IMG/VR virus record: IMGVR_UViG_3300023174_000243
Span: 1 to 49,336 of that record
Source: a virus
Length of the DNA stretch: 49,336 nt
Direction: 5' to 3' (one strand)
Position 1 is the first letter of the stretch; each line of letters begins with the position of its first letter. This document shows, in pieces, positions 16,509-25,012 of the stretch. Position numbers and translations under genes: made by a program. Under the pieces are notes generated by a model, which worked only from the letters and a program-made list of their open reading frames with translations, ran no database searches and was not told the DNA's origin.

Positions 16509-18332
16509 ATGAAAAATAATGATACTGTTTTACTTGAAGATGCTTATAATACTATTTCAGAAATGGCTACTCGAAAATCGGGATATAGATTATCAAAAGC
16601 AGGATTTTCAAACCTTCCTAGTGCGCTCGGAGCATCTAAAATAAATCAAGCTTCTGTAGGAAAAGGAGAGGCGAATAAAATAATAGATGACCGAGCAGTC
16701 TCAGGAGCATCTATTATTTTTAATTATTTAAATGATGTACGAAACAATCCGAATGATTTGGAAAGTGCTAGTGAAATAATTAAAACTATTGCAGCATATC
16801 CATCGGATAGAGAAGAATTTAATGTAGAAAATCCGGAAACGGGAGAAATGGAAGAAGTTAAATTTTCAGATATATATGAAGAGCTTTTAAATTTGTTGAC
16901 AACTGATGAAAACGATCCCAATTTATTATTAAAACACACAGATCCTAAAACCCTTCAAACAACTCCCGGTCTTACTATAAATGAGTATATATACGGAGGA
17001 GAACGTTCTGGTAAATACAAAGGCGAAAAAAAACCAATCCAAGGAAGAACAGAAGCACACTACAATCTTTTTAGAGCAATATTGGAAGCTCTTGGTAAAA
17101 ACGTTACAGGACTCGGTACGGAGGCAAAGGAAAAGGGACTCGCAACATTGTTTTTTTATTTTTCAAAAAGATATAAAGTAGAAGAAAATGGAGAACACAT
17201 AGGATACTACCAAGGAGGATTATTTTGGGCAACAGACATAGGCAAAGAGCGTGGATATTATAATGAAGAGATATTAAACAAAACCGGATGTTACGGATTT
17301 TCAGAAAAAGGATCTTCAAAACTTTTGTCAAATTTAGGATTATATAATAAACCTAAAAGAGGTGCCAATACTTCAATTGAATTCAATACTAAAGACATAA
17401 AAACCAAATCGCCTAATGCGAGATTATATGATGAACAAATGTTTGTTTATTGTAAAACCATTTATGTTACTGATGACGGAATTATAACACAAAAAATGTT
17501 CGATAAGTCTGCCAGAAGATGCCCTCGTTATGATGGAGAGCCACTATTTATGTCTATTCCATATGGAATGAATAAGTTTGATGATTGTACAGAATTTACA
17601 GGATCAGACATTACATCTATTAAACATCGATTATTTTCAGATGAAGCAAAGGATGCTTTTGAAAGTATTTACCCAAGAGAAGAATACCCTCAGCTTTATA
17701 AAAAAGGAAAAATTCCGGCAGAAATATCTGGAGAAAGACCAGACAGCGCGGAAGTAAGTCCTCCAACCGAAACCGCACAACAAGAGCCACCGAAACTCGA
17801 AGAATCTTTCAACAATTTCTATTACAAAAAAGGAATGCCCAACTTCGCATCCTTCTTTGAGGAATATGATGATATGGGAGGATTTGACACAGAATCGGAA
17901 AGCGATTTAGATTCCACTTCAGAATCCGAAGCAGGAGAAGGAGAGGAGGAGTCTTCATCAGAAGAGGGGGGAGAAGAAGGTGGGGAGATTTCAGAAAACT
18001 TCAGAAGTGCCTTGGCAGGAGCCGCCATGACCGGATTGGCAGCTGTAGGAGGATTACAAGGAGCTGATACAGAAGTAAAAGCCCCTGTCGAAAATACAGA
18101 CAATGCAATTAAACACTTCTTTCCAGCAAGAGTTGCTATTCATAATGCCATTGCAAAAAGAGAACAGCCACCGGAACAAGCTTTAAACACTGTTTTAAGA
18201 GTGGATAAATCAGAAGCTCGTTACATGGCAATAACTATGTTACAAGTAGGTATGCCGCTTCCAAAGATTTTAAAAGCAGCATTTCCTACCTTGGAAAAGG
18301 AATGGAAAGAAGCTTCTAGAAATCCTATCTAG
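16509..18332 (+). CDS. Large protein with head-tag-like N-terminus, 607 aa
   Basis: The start MKNNDTVLLEDAYNTISE resembles the N-terminal segment shared by a family of proteins in this window. The body has no recognised domain. Residues about 405-495 are a Ser/Glu/Gly-rich acidic linker. After it comes a Gly/Ala-rich hydrophobic stretch (ALAGAAMTGLAAVGGL near 505) and a helical C-terminal domain. Two or three soluble domains joined by an acidic linker fit a virion-packaged protein, but that is inference. Confidence 0.7.
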   Translation: MKNNDTVLLEDAYNTISEMATRKSGYRLSKAGFSNLPSALGASKINQASVGKGEANKIIDDRAVSGASIIFNYLNDVRNNPNDLESASEIIKTIAAYPSDREEFNVENPETGEMEEVKFSDIYEELLNLLTTDENDPNLLLKHTDPKTLQTTPGLTINEYIYGGERSGKYKGEKKPIQGRTEAHYNLFRAILEALGKNVTGLGTEAKEKGLATLFFYFSKRYKVEENGEHIGYYQGGLFWATDIGKERGYYNEEILNKTGCYGFSEKGSSKLLSNLGLYNKPKRGANTSIEFNTKDIKTKSPNARLYDEQMFVYCKTIYVTDDGIITQKMFDKSARRCPRYDGEPLFMSIPYGMNKFDDCTEFTGSDITSIKHRLFSDEAKDAFESIYPREEYPQLYKKGKIPAEISGERPDSAEVSPPTETAQQEPPKLEESFNNFYYKKGMPNFASFFEEYDDMGGFDTESESDLDSTSESEAGEGEEESSSEEGGEEGGEISENFRSALAGAAMTGLAAVGGLQGADTEVKAPVENTDNAIKHFFPARVAIHNAIAKREQPPEQALNTVLRVDKSEARYMAITMLQVGMPLPKILKAAFPTLEKEWKEASRNPI

Positions 18333-18349
18333 GACTTCACTTATCTTAA

Positions 18350-19003
18350 TTAAGAGTCTAGTATTACTCTCTTATTCCAAGAGTATGTAATAAGATTATT
18401 TTCATATCTAACATATCTTTGAATGGTTTCGTTTATTTTTATAAATTTTGGATAAATAATATCACAATTTTTTGGAACCCCTTGTAATTTATTCTTGAGA
18501 TGTTCCATTATAAAAATTTTCTTTGCTTTTTCTGCATAGATATGACCACACATATACAAATTTGGTAAATGTATTTCTTCTGCTCTGGTCATAATATCTC
18601 CACAAGTAGTTAATTTAGGAAGGTCCAATATTTTCACATTATCCAATTCTAGATGTTCAGTATGATGTAATTCCGGTAAATTTACTGTAATAGCACTTCC
18701 ACCAACAATCGAAACCGCTTCTTGCAAATCTGGAAGATTTATTTCTTTGGTTTTTTCCGCATAAATACGAGCCGCTTTTCGTAGTGTTGGCAAGTTAAAC
18801 GGAGCTTTGTATTTATAGTCAATATTATTATAGGCATGTCCGAGCTTTATTTCATCCGAAAGAAGGTTTTCTATATACCATTCACTGTCTTCCAAATCTT
18901 TTTGTTCTGGTGATATTTCACCATCTTCCAGAGTTGTGTCCTCTTCTTTTAAAAGAATTTTAGAATAAAGACTTTCTAGGAGTATTTGATCTTTGTTTTT
19001 CAT
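18350..19003 (-). CDS. Tagged protein with leucine-rich-like repeats, 217 aa
   Basis: N-terminal tag MKNKDQILLESLYSKILLKE. The middle (residues 60-190) contains degenerate 20-24-residue repeats of the type LPxL-x3-x-I-x-A-x2-I-x-LPxL, like bacterial and phage leucine-rich repeats. The C-terminus TYSWNKRVILDS is the shared second tag. The ATG at 19003 overlaps the TGA of the next tagged gene. It is one of three consecutive genes with nearly identical 5' ends. Confidence 0.7.
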   Translation of the reverse strand: MKNKDQILLESLYSKILLKEEDTTLEDGEISPEQKDLEDSEWYIENLLSDEIKLGHAYNNIDYKYKAPFNLPTLRKAARIYAEKTKEINLPDLQEAVSIVGGSAITVNLPELHHTEHLELDNVKILDLPKLTTCGDIMTRAEEIHLPNLYMCGHIYAEKAKKIFIMEHLKNKLQGVPKNCDIIYPKFIKINETIQRYVRYENNLITYSWNKRVILDS

Positions 19004-19791
19004 GTGTCGGATATCATTCTTCTTTTCCAATTATATTTAAGCCAAGAATTATTATATACCAGATTATCCTCGATATTTTCTCCTTTGTATATACGCCTTT
19101 CACGAACAATAACTCCCCTTTCATCATAAATTGAAAAATTTTCTCTATTATTATCGTTTAAATATACTGTTAATCTGCCTTCTTTTGGGTGGTGTATAAA
19201 TCGAGTGACATCATCACCTTCTTTGTAATATATAGGATTTCCATCCTCATCATATTCATATTTTTTTTCGATATCTTTTCCGGAAAATTCATCATATTCC
19301 TTGTTATAAATTATCTGTCCTTCTTTATTCCATTTTTTTAAACTTTCGAATCCGTGTATATCCTTTGTATACTTTTCTTTAAGAATCCCATCAATATCGG
19401 ATTTATCAATATCATTCCAGTATTCCATATATGAAATACTCTCCGACCCATCATGGTATTTGTAAAAATATTTTACAGAATTATTTGTAAATGTTTTAAA
19501 CATTTCCTTTCCATATTCATCTAGGTGATATATAAGAACATTATCATCGTCATATTCCCATTTTTCCTCATCCCCCCATTTGTCTCTTTTATATATTAAA
19601 TTTTGTCTATCGTCATATGCCCATGTAGTACCATCCGGAAGTTCGGTTTGATATGTCACTCTTCCCTTAGAATCGACTATTTTTTCGAATTCCGTTTTTT
19701 TATCAGGAGGATTTGATTCTATATTTTCTTCCTCTTTTAAAAGAATTTTAGAATAAAGACTTTCTAGGAGTATTTGATCTTTGGTTCGCAT
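19000..19791 (-). CDS. Tagged YD-repeat protein, 263 aa
   Basis: Tag MRTKDQILLESLYSKILLKE, then about eight imperfect repeats of 18-22 residues with the core YDDxxxLIYxxDxxGxE (for example KWEYDDDNVLIYHLDEYG), a beta-hairpin type pattern similar to YD or MORN-like repeats. The C-terminus is KYNWKRRMISDT. Paralogues are at 19796-20479, 39883-40701 and 42919-43653. No enzymatic motif is visible. Confidence 0.7.
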   Translation of the reverse strand: MRTKDQILLESLYSKILLKEEENIESNPPDKKTEFEKIVDSKGRVTYQTELPDGTTWAYDDRQNLIYKRDKWGDEEKWEYDDDNVLIYHLDEYGKEMFKTFTNNSVKYFYKYHDGSESISYMEYWNDIDKSDIDGILKEKYTKDIHGFESLKKWNKEGQIIYNKEYDEFSGKDIEKKYEYDEDGNPIYYKEGDDVTRFIHHPKEGRLTVYLNDNNRENFSIYDERGVIVRERRIYKGENIEDNLVYNNSWLKYNWKRRMISDT

Positions 19792-19795
19792 CGTA

Positions 19796-20479
19796 TCAGT
19801 CCTTCATTCGTATTCTTTTCCAAGAGTATTTTAAAGAATTATTATGGTATTTAGAATGCATTTCCAATCCAGCTGTTGTTGTTCTAACTATTGTATATTC
19901 TTTTGGGTTGCTTCCGGGCAAAGTACTACTTTCCGTACCATCAACTCCTTTATAATATACCAATATACCATTTTCATCATATGTGTGTATTTCTTCCCTT
20001 CCATCTGGAAGTTTATGATATATTAACATATCCCTATTATCATATTTCCATTCTTCTATGCTTCCTGCACTATTTTTCCAAAAAATAAGATGCCGGTTTT
20101 CATCATATCTCCAAAAATTTTCATTGCCCATTTGGTCTTTATGATAAATTAAAAACCTGTCATCGTCCTCATCGTCCCCATCTTCTCTATCATAAAACCG
20201 ATCATCCCATTCCTTTATTTCTTCTGTCCCATCTGGATATTTTATCGTTAATTTGTATGGTTCTGCGAAATATTCCGCTCCGTTCAATCCTTTGCTATAT
20301 ATTAATTCTCCATTATCATCATATCTATATTCCGCTCCGCTTGGATATTTATGATATATTTTTACTCCTTTATCATTATACCTTATTATTGATCCATTTT
20401 CTAATTTTTCTTCTCTCTCCTCTTTTAAAAAAATTTTAGAATAAAGACTTTCTAGGAGTATTTGATCTTTGGTTCGCAT
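19796..20479 (-). CDS. Tagged YD-repeat protein, 227 aa
   Basis: Same plan as its downstream neighbour: tag MRTKDQILLESLYSKIFLKE, repeats such as YDDNGELIYSKGLNGAEYF and YDENGILVYYKGVDGTES, and C-terminus KYSWKRIRMKD. An acidic insert (DREDGDDEDDDR) interrupts the repeats near residue 95. Stop and next start are 4 nt apart, so the three tagged genes form an operon. Confidence 0.7.
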   Translation of the reverse strand: MRTKDQILLESLYSKIFLKEEREEKLENGSIIRYNDKGVKIYHKYPSGAEYRYDDNGELIYSKGLNGAEYFAEPYKLTIKYPDGTEEIKEWDDRFYDREDGDDEDDDRFLIYHKDQMGNENFWRYDENRHLIFWKNSAGSIEEWKYDNRDMLIYHKLPDGREEIHTYDENGILVYYKGVDGTESSTLPGSNPKEYTIVRTTTAGLEMHSKYHNNSLKYSWKRIRMKD

Positions 20480-20501
20480 TATATTATTTTAATATTTATG
20501 C

Positions 20502-20530
20502 TTGACTGAAAGGTTTTCTCAATGTAATCT
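20502..20530 (+). promoter_or_regulatory. Sigma70-like promoter of the invaded gene
   Basis: TTGACT (20502-20507), 17-nt spacer, TAATCT (20525-20530), then CCCCCT and the ATG at 20537, only 6 nt after the -10 box. Confidence 0.7.
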
Positions 20531-20536
20531 CCCCCT

Positions 20537-21085
20537 ATGAATATTTTTATTCTTGATAACTGCCCAATCAAAGCTGCTCAATATCACTGTGATAAACATT
20601 CTTCAAAAATGGTAGTTGAACTTTTTCAACAGCTTGGAAGTGCTGTAATTAGACATGGGGCAACAAGTGATATGATGCCATTAACAGCAAAAGGAACACC
20701 ACTAAAAGGGGGATATCACAATCATCCATGTACAAGATGGTGTGGTGATTCAAGAGAAAATTTTAATTGGGCGTCTATTCATGCTCTTGAGCTTTGTAAT
20801 GAATACACAAGAAGGTATTGTAAAATTCATTCATGTCAGAAGGGAATTGAAAAATTATGTAATATGGATTATCTTATTCCAGATGGGAAGTTTACAGATC
20901 AACCTTGTGCTATGCCTGATCAATATAAATCAAAAAATATAGTAGAGTCATATAGAACTTATTATATTAAAGAAAAATCAAATTTTGCAAAATGGGAAAA
21001 AGGACGACCCACACCATCTTGGTTTATTGGGGGTATTTCCCGTTTTTCTTCAAATTATCAACAGCCCACAATGGTTGAAGGTTAG
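20537..21085 (+). CDS. Conserved phage protein (CDKH motif), 3' end reshaped by HNH insertion
   Basis: The start MNIFILDNCPIKAAQYHCDKH, the middle NHPCTRWCGDSRENFNWA and the end SYRTYYIKEKSNFAKWEKG belong to a widespread phage protein of unknown function. The natural protein should end near TPSWFI. The last 20 or so codons here run into the 3' end of the oppositely oriented HNH gene and are its antisense. A second, diverged copy of the C-terminal segment lies beyond the HNH gene at 21622-21750. Confidence 0.75.
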   Translation: MNIFILDNCPIKAAQYHCDKHSSKMVVELFQQLGSAVIRHGATSDMMPLTAKGTPLKGGYHNHPCTRWCGDSRENFNWASIHALELCNEYTRRYCKIHSCQKGIEKLCNMDYLIPDGKFTDQPCAMPDQYKSKNIVESYRTYYIKEKSNFAKWEKGRPTPSWFIGGISRFSSNYQQPTMVEG

Positions 21086-21608
21086 AATAATGAAAACACT
21101 CTCTTTGTTGTTCTGGATCAGTAAGATCAAAAGCACAACAGGGTTTGATATGGTCTATATGCCATTCACCATGATTTTCCCATGTCATTCCATCTGAAAA
21201 TTTTGATTCTATGTATAAACATAACTCTTCAATAGAACATCCAAATTCCATAGAAGATTGATATTTATTAATAACAACATCATAAAATCTACGTCTCAAT
21301 ATTTGTTTCATTTTATATTTTGGATCATTATGATATCTCTTTCTTCTTTTTTCGTTTAATCTTTTTTTATTTTTTTGAGCGTAATCTTTTATATAAGATA
21401 CTCTTTTGTCTTTATATTTTTCTCTAAAAAATTTATCTTTCAATAATGCTTTTTCTGGATTTTTCTTTCTTCTTTCCGTTTCTAATAATTTCTTACATGA
21501 TTTACATCTACTATGAAGTCCGCATTTGGAGGTATTAGATTTATGAAAATATTCAGTAGTTGCTGGAAATATATTTTGACATATAGTACATTGTCTTTTA
21601 TTATTCAT
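21024..21608 (-). CDS. HNH homing endonuclease
   Basis: 194 aa from the ATG at 21608. The N-terminal part has a zinc-ribbon (CTICQNIF ... CKSCKK), the middle is a Lys/Arg-rich helical DNA-binding stretch, and the C-terminal HNH has GEWHIDHIKPCCAFDL followed by HYSNLQPLWAVDNLKK. This is the free-standing H-N-H type common in phages. It is inserted, in antisense, into the 3' part of a conserved phage gene. Confidence 0.88.
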   Translation of the reverse strand: MNNKRQCTICQNIFPATTEYFHKSNTSKCGLHSRCKSCKKLLETERRKKNPEKALLKDKFFREKYKDKRVSYIKDYAQKNKKRLNEKRRKRYHNDPKYKMKQILRRRFYDVVINKYQSSMEFGCSIEELCLYIESKFSDGMTWENHGEWHIDHIKPCCAFDLTDPEQQRECFHYSNLQPLWAVDNLKKNGKYPQ

Positions 21609-21621
21609 AATAATATTTACC

Positions 21622-21750
21622 TCACAAGCCATGCCAGAGGAATACAAAGACCAAGATCCGGTAAAAGCATATCGAACATACTATATCAAGGATAAGAAAG
21701 ACTTTTCCAAATGGAAGATGGGTAATACCCCCGATTGGTGGATTATTTAA
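21622..21750 (+). pseudogene. Orphan 3' fragment of the invaded phage gene
   Basis: The frame SQAMPEEYKDQDPVKAYRTY continues to KDFSKWKMGNTPDWWII and a TAA at 21748. It aligns with the C-terminus of the gene at 20537 (AMPDQYKSKNIVESYRTYYI ... WEKGRPTPSWFI) with about half the residues identical. It has no start of its own beyond an internal ATG and is probably the old 3' end left behind when the HNH element arrived with a donor version. Confidence 0.75.
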
Positions 21751-21756
21751 AATATT

Positions 21757-22230
21757 ATGAAAGAAATCGAAATTAAAAAAGAATGGATAGAAGAAGCAGA
21801 AAGAAAGTCCAAAGAAATGGGACATCTGAGAAATTCCATAACAAAAGGACAGGGGAATGTTGTCGGATTTCTAGGAGAAATAGTAGCGGCTCATCATATT
21901 AAAGCCAAAATAGAAAATACACATGATTACGATATTATTAAAAATAATATCAAAATAGATGTAAAAACAAAAAAATGTTCCTCCAAACCAAAAGATTTTT
22001 ATGAATGCTCTATAAGCGAATATAATACAAAACAAAAATGTGACGTATATTTGTTTGTACGAATTCTAAATGATAATTCCAAAGCATGGTTATGTGGAAT
22101 GATATCAAAAAACGATTTCTTTAAAAATGCTAAATTCTATCCCAAGGGATTTATAGACGAGTCAAACAATATGAAATTTCATTGCGATACTCATAATATG
22201 AAGATTAAAGATTTGGTACAATTTAAATGA
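21757..22230 (+). CDS. PD-(D/E)XK nuclease-like protein
   Basis: 157 aa. GFLGEIVAAHH (Glu41), then HDYDIIKNNIKIDVKTKK (Asp59 ... Asp68-Val-Lys70) form the E / D-x8-(D)xK pattern of restriction-endonuclease-like folds. Similar small phage proteins are annotated only as hypothetical nucleases. It may act on host DNA or in phage DNA processing. Confidence 0.65.
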   Translation: MKEIEIKKEWIEEAERKSKEMGHLRNSITKGQGNVVGFLGEIVAAHHIKAKIENTHDYDIIKNNIKIDVKTKKCSSKPKDFYECSISEYNTKQKCDVYLFVRILNDNSKAWLCGMISKNDFFKNAKFYPKGFIDESNNMKFHCDTHNMKIKDLVQFK

Positions 22231-22232
22231 TA

Positions 22233-22478
22233 CTATTTCAACTTCAATAACTTTTCCAATTTCGCATTCATTCTAAGAGCATCGGCAACAGAGAGTATTA
22301 TTACTATACCATCAAAACTAAAACGAATAACAGTATCCTCCAAGACTTCTCCACTCTCATCAAGAATTTCTTCTATCTTTACATTTTTAACTGTAAATCC
22401 TTGATTCTTTTTCTTAATTGGCTTATCGTCAATAGATTTTTTAATTCTATCGTTCCAATTTGATTTTCTATTTGCCAT
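22233..22478 (-). CDS. Hypothetical protein, 81 aa
   Basis: Basic N-terminal 30 residues (NRKSNWNDRIKKSIDDK), then a small beta-rich domain and a C-terminal helix. No family recognised. It converges with the nuclease-like gene. Confidence 0.6.
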   Translation of the reverse strand: MANRKSNWNDRIKKSIDDKPIKKKNQGFTVKNVKIEEILDESGEVLEDTVIRFSFDGIVIILSVADALRMNAKLEKLLKLK

Positions 22479-22525
22479 ATATAATACTTATTTTTTAGGA
22501 AGGGATAAAAAAAGAAAAAAAGATA

Positions 22526-22554
22526 TTGACTATCTATCACAGATATTATATAGT
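22526..22554 (+). promoter_or_regulatory. Sigma70-like promoter of the 63-aa gene
   Basis: TTGACT (22526-22531), 17-nt spacer, TATAGT (22549-22554), then ATCCGCCTT and the ATG. This repeats on the + strand the 9-nt geometry of the - strand cassettes. Confidence 0.75.
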
Positions 22555-22563
22555 ATCCGCCTT

Positions 22564-22755
22564 ATGAACAAAAACACAAAACATGTATGGGTAATCAAGA
22601 ACAAGAAAACTGGACAATTCTTCAACAAGAACACCCGATATATGTATACTAGCAAAATTACAAATGCCTATATGTTTCCTACTCGACATATTGCTCGATG
22701 TCTGAAGGAAGAGGATGAAATGGTATTCAAGTATAACATTCCAACAGCAGTCTAA
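22564..22755 (+). CDS. Hypothetical protein, 63 aa, monocistronic
   Basis: Small basic protein with aromatic residues (HVWVIKNKKTGQFFNKNTRY). No family recognised. It is a complete expression unit with its own promoter, an ATG 9 nt from the -10 box, and a strong terminator right after the stop. Confidence 0.7.
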   Translation: MNKNTKHVWVIKNKKTGQFFNKNTRYMYTSKITNAYMFPTRHIARCLKEEDEMVFKYNIPTAV

Positions 22756-22757
22756 TA

Positions 22758-22788
22758 GGAGAGGGGGAGAAATCCCCCTCTTTTTTTA
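22758..22788 (+). terminator. Rho-independent terminator
   Basis: Stem GAGGGGG/CCCCCTC (22761-22767 and 22774-22780) followed by seven T. Confidence 0.9.
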
Positions 22789-22797
22789 TATTAAAAT

Positions 22798-23406
22798 TTA
22801 TTGGTTTTCTGGTAAATTTGAATTAGCAGCAAATCTTGTAGCAGATGATCTTTGCGGCTGAACCGTTCTGTACGCAGAAGAAGCCTTAGAGTTGTCTATT
22901 TTATTAGGAATAGATATCGATCTGTTTTCATAATTAGATTTTAAATATCTATTGAGTTCTTTGGTCATATCCCAATCATCCGGAATCGGTTCATTAGGAT
23001 CGTACTTTTGAATTAAATCTGTTATATATTTAAGAAAAGCATTTTCAATATTATCATCAATAATTAAAGAAGTTTGATCATCAACATCTAATCTATCCAA
23101 AACCGTATTTGTTTTTTTATCATCAGGTTTTGAATAACACGCTTTGAAAAATTCATAAGCAGTCTTTGCTGTTGATGCTCCGGGTATAAGCCCAAGTGCT
23201 GCATCAATACCAGCATTAATAGCACCCTTAGCAATTTTTTTTCCAGTAGCCTTTAATTGTATGCTTTTTAATAGTTCAAAAAGCTGTCCAAAGGTTTGTA
23301 TTGACTGTTCTTTTGTTTTTAATTCTTCAGAAGAAATATCAGAAGTTTGCTCTTTTACTATCGTATAGTATAAATTTTCAAGAATTATCGAATCTTTGTC
23401 TCTCAT
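22798..23406 (-). CDS. Tagged hypothetical protein with hydrophobic core, 202 aa
   Basis: Tag MRDKDSIILENLYYTIVKEQ. Residues about 52-88 form a Gly/Ala-rich amphipathic or membrane-active segment (KGAINAGIDAALGLIPGAST). The rest is polar, and the last 40 residues are probably disordered. The C-terminal tag seen in other family members is absent. Confidence 0.65.
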   Translation of the reverse strand: MRDKDSIILENLYYTIVKEQTSDISSEELKTKEQSIQTFGQLFELLKSIQLKATGKKIAKGAINAGIDAALGLIPGASTAKTAYEFFKACYSKPDDKKTNTVLDRLDVDDQTSLIIDDNIENAFLKYITDLIQKYDPNEPIPDDWDMTKELNRYLKSNYENRSISIPNKIDNSKASSAYRTVQPQRSSATRFAANSNLPENQ

Positions 23407-23661
23407 TTATTATATTTACAAATATAAAGTATTTTTTTAATATATTATATTATTTTCCCTATTTTCCCCTTTATTTAAAGAGATTGGAAAGAACCTTTCT
23501 TATATTGGGGGAGGGGGTATATATAGATGGGGGGGGGGTGGCATTGCCCCCTTAATTAACACTTAATTAAATCTTAATTAATACTTATTTTAACAGACCC
23601 TCTCGGTTAATGCCATGTTCGTCTCATTGCCGTGTTTTAAACGACCCTCTTGTTTTACACG

Positions 23662-23706
23662 CATATTTGTAAGATACAACTTTGGTTTTATTATCTTACA
23701 AATGTG
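23662..23706. repeat. Cassette palindrome, copy 1
   Basis: Arms ATTTGTAAGAT and ATCTTACAAAT, extended outward by CAT and GTG, spaced 17 nt. It lies 5' of the tandem repeat and is the left-most member of the family. Confidence 0.85.
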
Positions 23707-23761
23707 GAGAACATGGATGTGTATTTTTAAGTAAGTCTTTAATTAAAAGGTATTTAAACAT

Positions 23762-23805
23762 ACTGCTACCCTGTAACAGACTGCTACCCCGCAACAGACT
23801 GCTAC
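23762..23805 (+). repeat. 18-nt tandem repeat, 2.5 copies
   Basis: ACTGCTACCCTGTAACAG, then ACTGCTACCCCGCAACAG, then ACTGCTAC. The two differences between the full copies are C/T changes. Confidence 0.9.
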
Positions 23806-23838
23806 AAAAAAACCCTATCCTCTTTCGAGGATAGGGTT
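23804..23838 (-). terminator. Terminator of the 188-aa gene
   Basis: Stem AACCCTATCCTC/GAGGATAGGGTT with a TTTC-type tetraloop and a T run on the minus strand. Confidence 0.9.
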
Positions 23839-23863
23839 GGGTTGGGTCGAGACCGGACGGCTA

Positions 23864-24430
23864 TCAGCAAGGGACTATTCGCAAGTCACAGCCATGACCT
23901 TCCAGTTGGTTTCTATCGATGAACTCCTCTGCCTCTTTGCGCGAGGTGAATAGTCGAGTGCGAAGAGGTGGAGCGTCGATATCGATGCTGTCGGAGCTAT
24001 CTAAAACATTGAACCATCCAAGAGAGGGGCAGGTATCCGAAAGCATCTCGATCTTGTACGTTCGTTCAAGCGTCACCGGAGTAACTTCACGCAGAACCTT
24101 GAGGGTTGCTTTGGCAGACTTCTTCAATCCTTCCAAGCCTTCAGCATCGGGGCCGTAAGGATCGGTGTAGAACTCTGCATCACTCACTAAATCTCTCCAA
24201 CCATCGCAGTCGATAGCGGCAATGAAGTAGTGCTGTTTGGTTTCTCTCACGATGAATGGAGAGGGACATTCTCTCCCAATCATGTGATCGTAGAGAAATT
24301 TTTCTGGAACGCGAATAACAGGATATTCCGTAGTTGTTCGCTTGAGGACTTCCCCCTCTTTGATTTCGTTGGTGGCGATGAGATCGCCGTTAGTCGTTAG
24401 GACAATACAGACAGGTGGATTTTTTATCAT
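23864..24430 (-). CDS. Hypothetical cassette protein, 188 aa
   Basis: Starts MIKNPPVCIVLTTNGDL at 24430. A longer frame upstream reads through the promoter and is rejected. No family recognised; soluble and acidic, with Cys residues scattered. The sequence is clearly richer in G and C than the flanking regions, which hints at a different origin. It is a complete cassette with promoter, ATG 9 nt after the -10 box and terminator. Confidence 0.7.
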   Translation of the reverse strand: MIKNPPVCIVLTTNGDLIATNEIKEGEVLKRTTTEYPVIRVPEKFLYDHMIGRECPSPFIVRETKQHYFIAAIDCDGWRDLVSDAEFYTDPYGPDAEGLEGLKKSAKATLKVLREVTPVTLERTYKIEMLSDTCPSLGWFNVLDSSDSIDIDAPPLRTRLFTSRKEAEEFIDRNQLEGHGCDLRIVPC

Positions 24431-24439
24431 AGGACAAAT

Positions 24440-24468
24440 AGTATCGCATTTATTTCCGGTAAAGTCAA
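24440..24468 (-). promoter_or_regulatory. Cassette promoter P1
   Basis: TTGACT, spacer TTACCGGAAATAAATGC (17), GATACT; ATG 9 nt downstream. Confidence 0.85.
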
Positions 24469-24511
24469 TAACTTTTTTTCTAATTAGAAAGAAAGTTTTC
24501 TTCCTGCCTCT

Positions 24512-24556
24512 CATATTTGTAAGATTCATTATCCTTTTTAATATCTTACAATTATG
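24512..24556. repeat. Cassette palindrome, copy 2
   Basis: CATATTTGTAAGAT ... ATCTTACAATTATG between the terminator of the 99-aa gene and P1. Confidence 0.85.
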
Positions 24557-24578
24557 TAAGAAAGCAAGACCCTCGGAA

Positions 24579-24614
24579 TAAAAAAACCCCACACCCTTTT
24601 CAGAGTGTGGGGTT
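24579..24614 (-). terminator. Terminator of the 99-aa gene
   Basis: Stem AACCCCACAC/GTGTGGGGTT followed by T6 on the minus strand. Confidence 0.9.
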
Positions 24615-24631
24615 GGTTGAGGTTAGTTTGA

Positions 24632-24931
24632 TTACTCTTCCGCAATCTGCATTGCCGCTTCTTTTAGAATGCAGACAATTCCAGATAATGTGCAATAGTC
24701 ACCACACGCTTGAATCTTGTTTGAGATTTCGTATGGAACAACTGGCATGAAGTTGTCCCAAAAGTGAAGTGGGATATTGTTGAAGTGATTATCTATTCCA
24801 TCCTTGAGAGCAGAAAGCTTGAGAGTTGAGCGGAGTCTTTGCTTTGTTCCCTTTGTCACGAACTGCGAATAGTATTCGCGGTGGGTGCATTCGTTGTTTA
24901 GATATTGTTGACGAGTGAATGTGGTATTCAT
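24632..24931 (-). CDS. Hypothetical cassette protein, 99 aa
   Basis: Starts MNTTFTRQQYLNNECTHREY. The pattern of a QYLN, a HREYYSQFV and a later HFWDNFMP suggests a small helical protein that phages often carry as an early gene; no function is known. The ATG lies 9 nt after the -10 box of P2. Confidence 0.65.
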   Translation of the reverse strand: MNTTFTRQQYLNNECTHREYYSQFVTKGTKQRLRSTLKLSALKDGIDNHFNNIPLHFWDNFMPVVPYEISNKIQACGDYCTLSGIVCILKEAAMQIAEE

Positions 24932-24940
24932 GAGACAAAA

Positions 24941-24969
24941 AGTATCGCATTTATTTCTGGTAAAGTAAA
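24941..24969 (-). promoter_or_regulatory. Cassette promoter P2
   Basis: TTTACT, spacer TTACCAGAAATAAATGC (17), GATACT; then TTTTGTCTC and ATG. Confidence 0.85.
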
Positions 24970-25012
24970 GAAAAATATTTTGAATCTGAACAAAATATTT
25001 GAGCATGGCTCT

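Larger units (their letters stand above)
18945..20479 (-). repeat. Three dispersed copies of a ~55-bp 5'-coding segment
   Basis: Near-identical DNA (on + reading cctcttttaaaagaattt then agactttctaggagtatt) occurs at about 18950-19003, 19737-19791 and 20425-20479, in each case as the first codons of a gene. Conservation at the DNA level beyond the protein level implies recent duplication or gene conversion of the tag-coding region. Confidence 0.85.
23407..23863 (-). other. Non-coding boundary before the cassette array
   Basis: No credible gene. It holds a G9 tract with a matching GGGGGTGGCATTGCCCCC hairpin (near 23530-23552), several TTAATTAA-type sites, the first member of the palindrome family, an 18-nt tandem repeat and the terminator of the next gene. 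It separates a low-GC region from somewhat more GC-rich cassette genes. Confidence 0.6.

Noticed and set aside
24431-24592. N-terminal extension of the cassette proteins (also at 35299-35349 and 37326-37511)
   Set aside because: The extension would be translated from DNA that contains the promoter and palindrome, and the ATG after the -10 box gives consistent protein starts.
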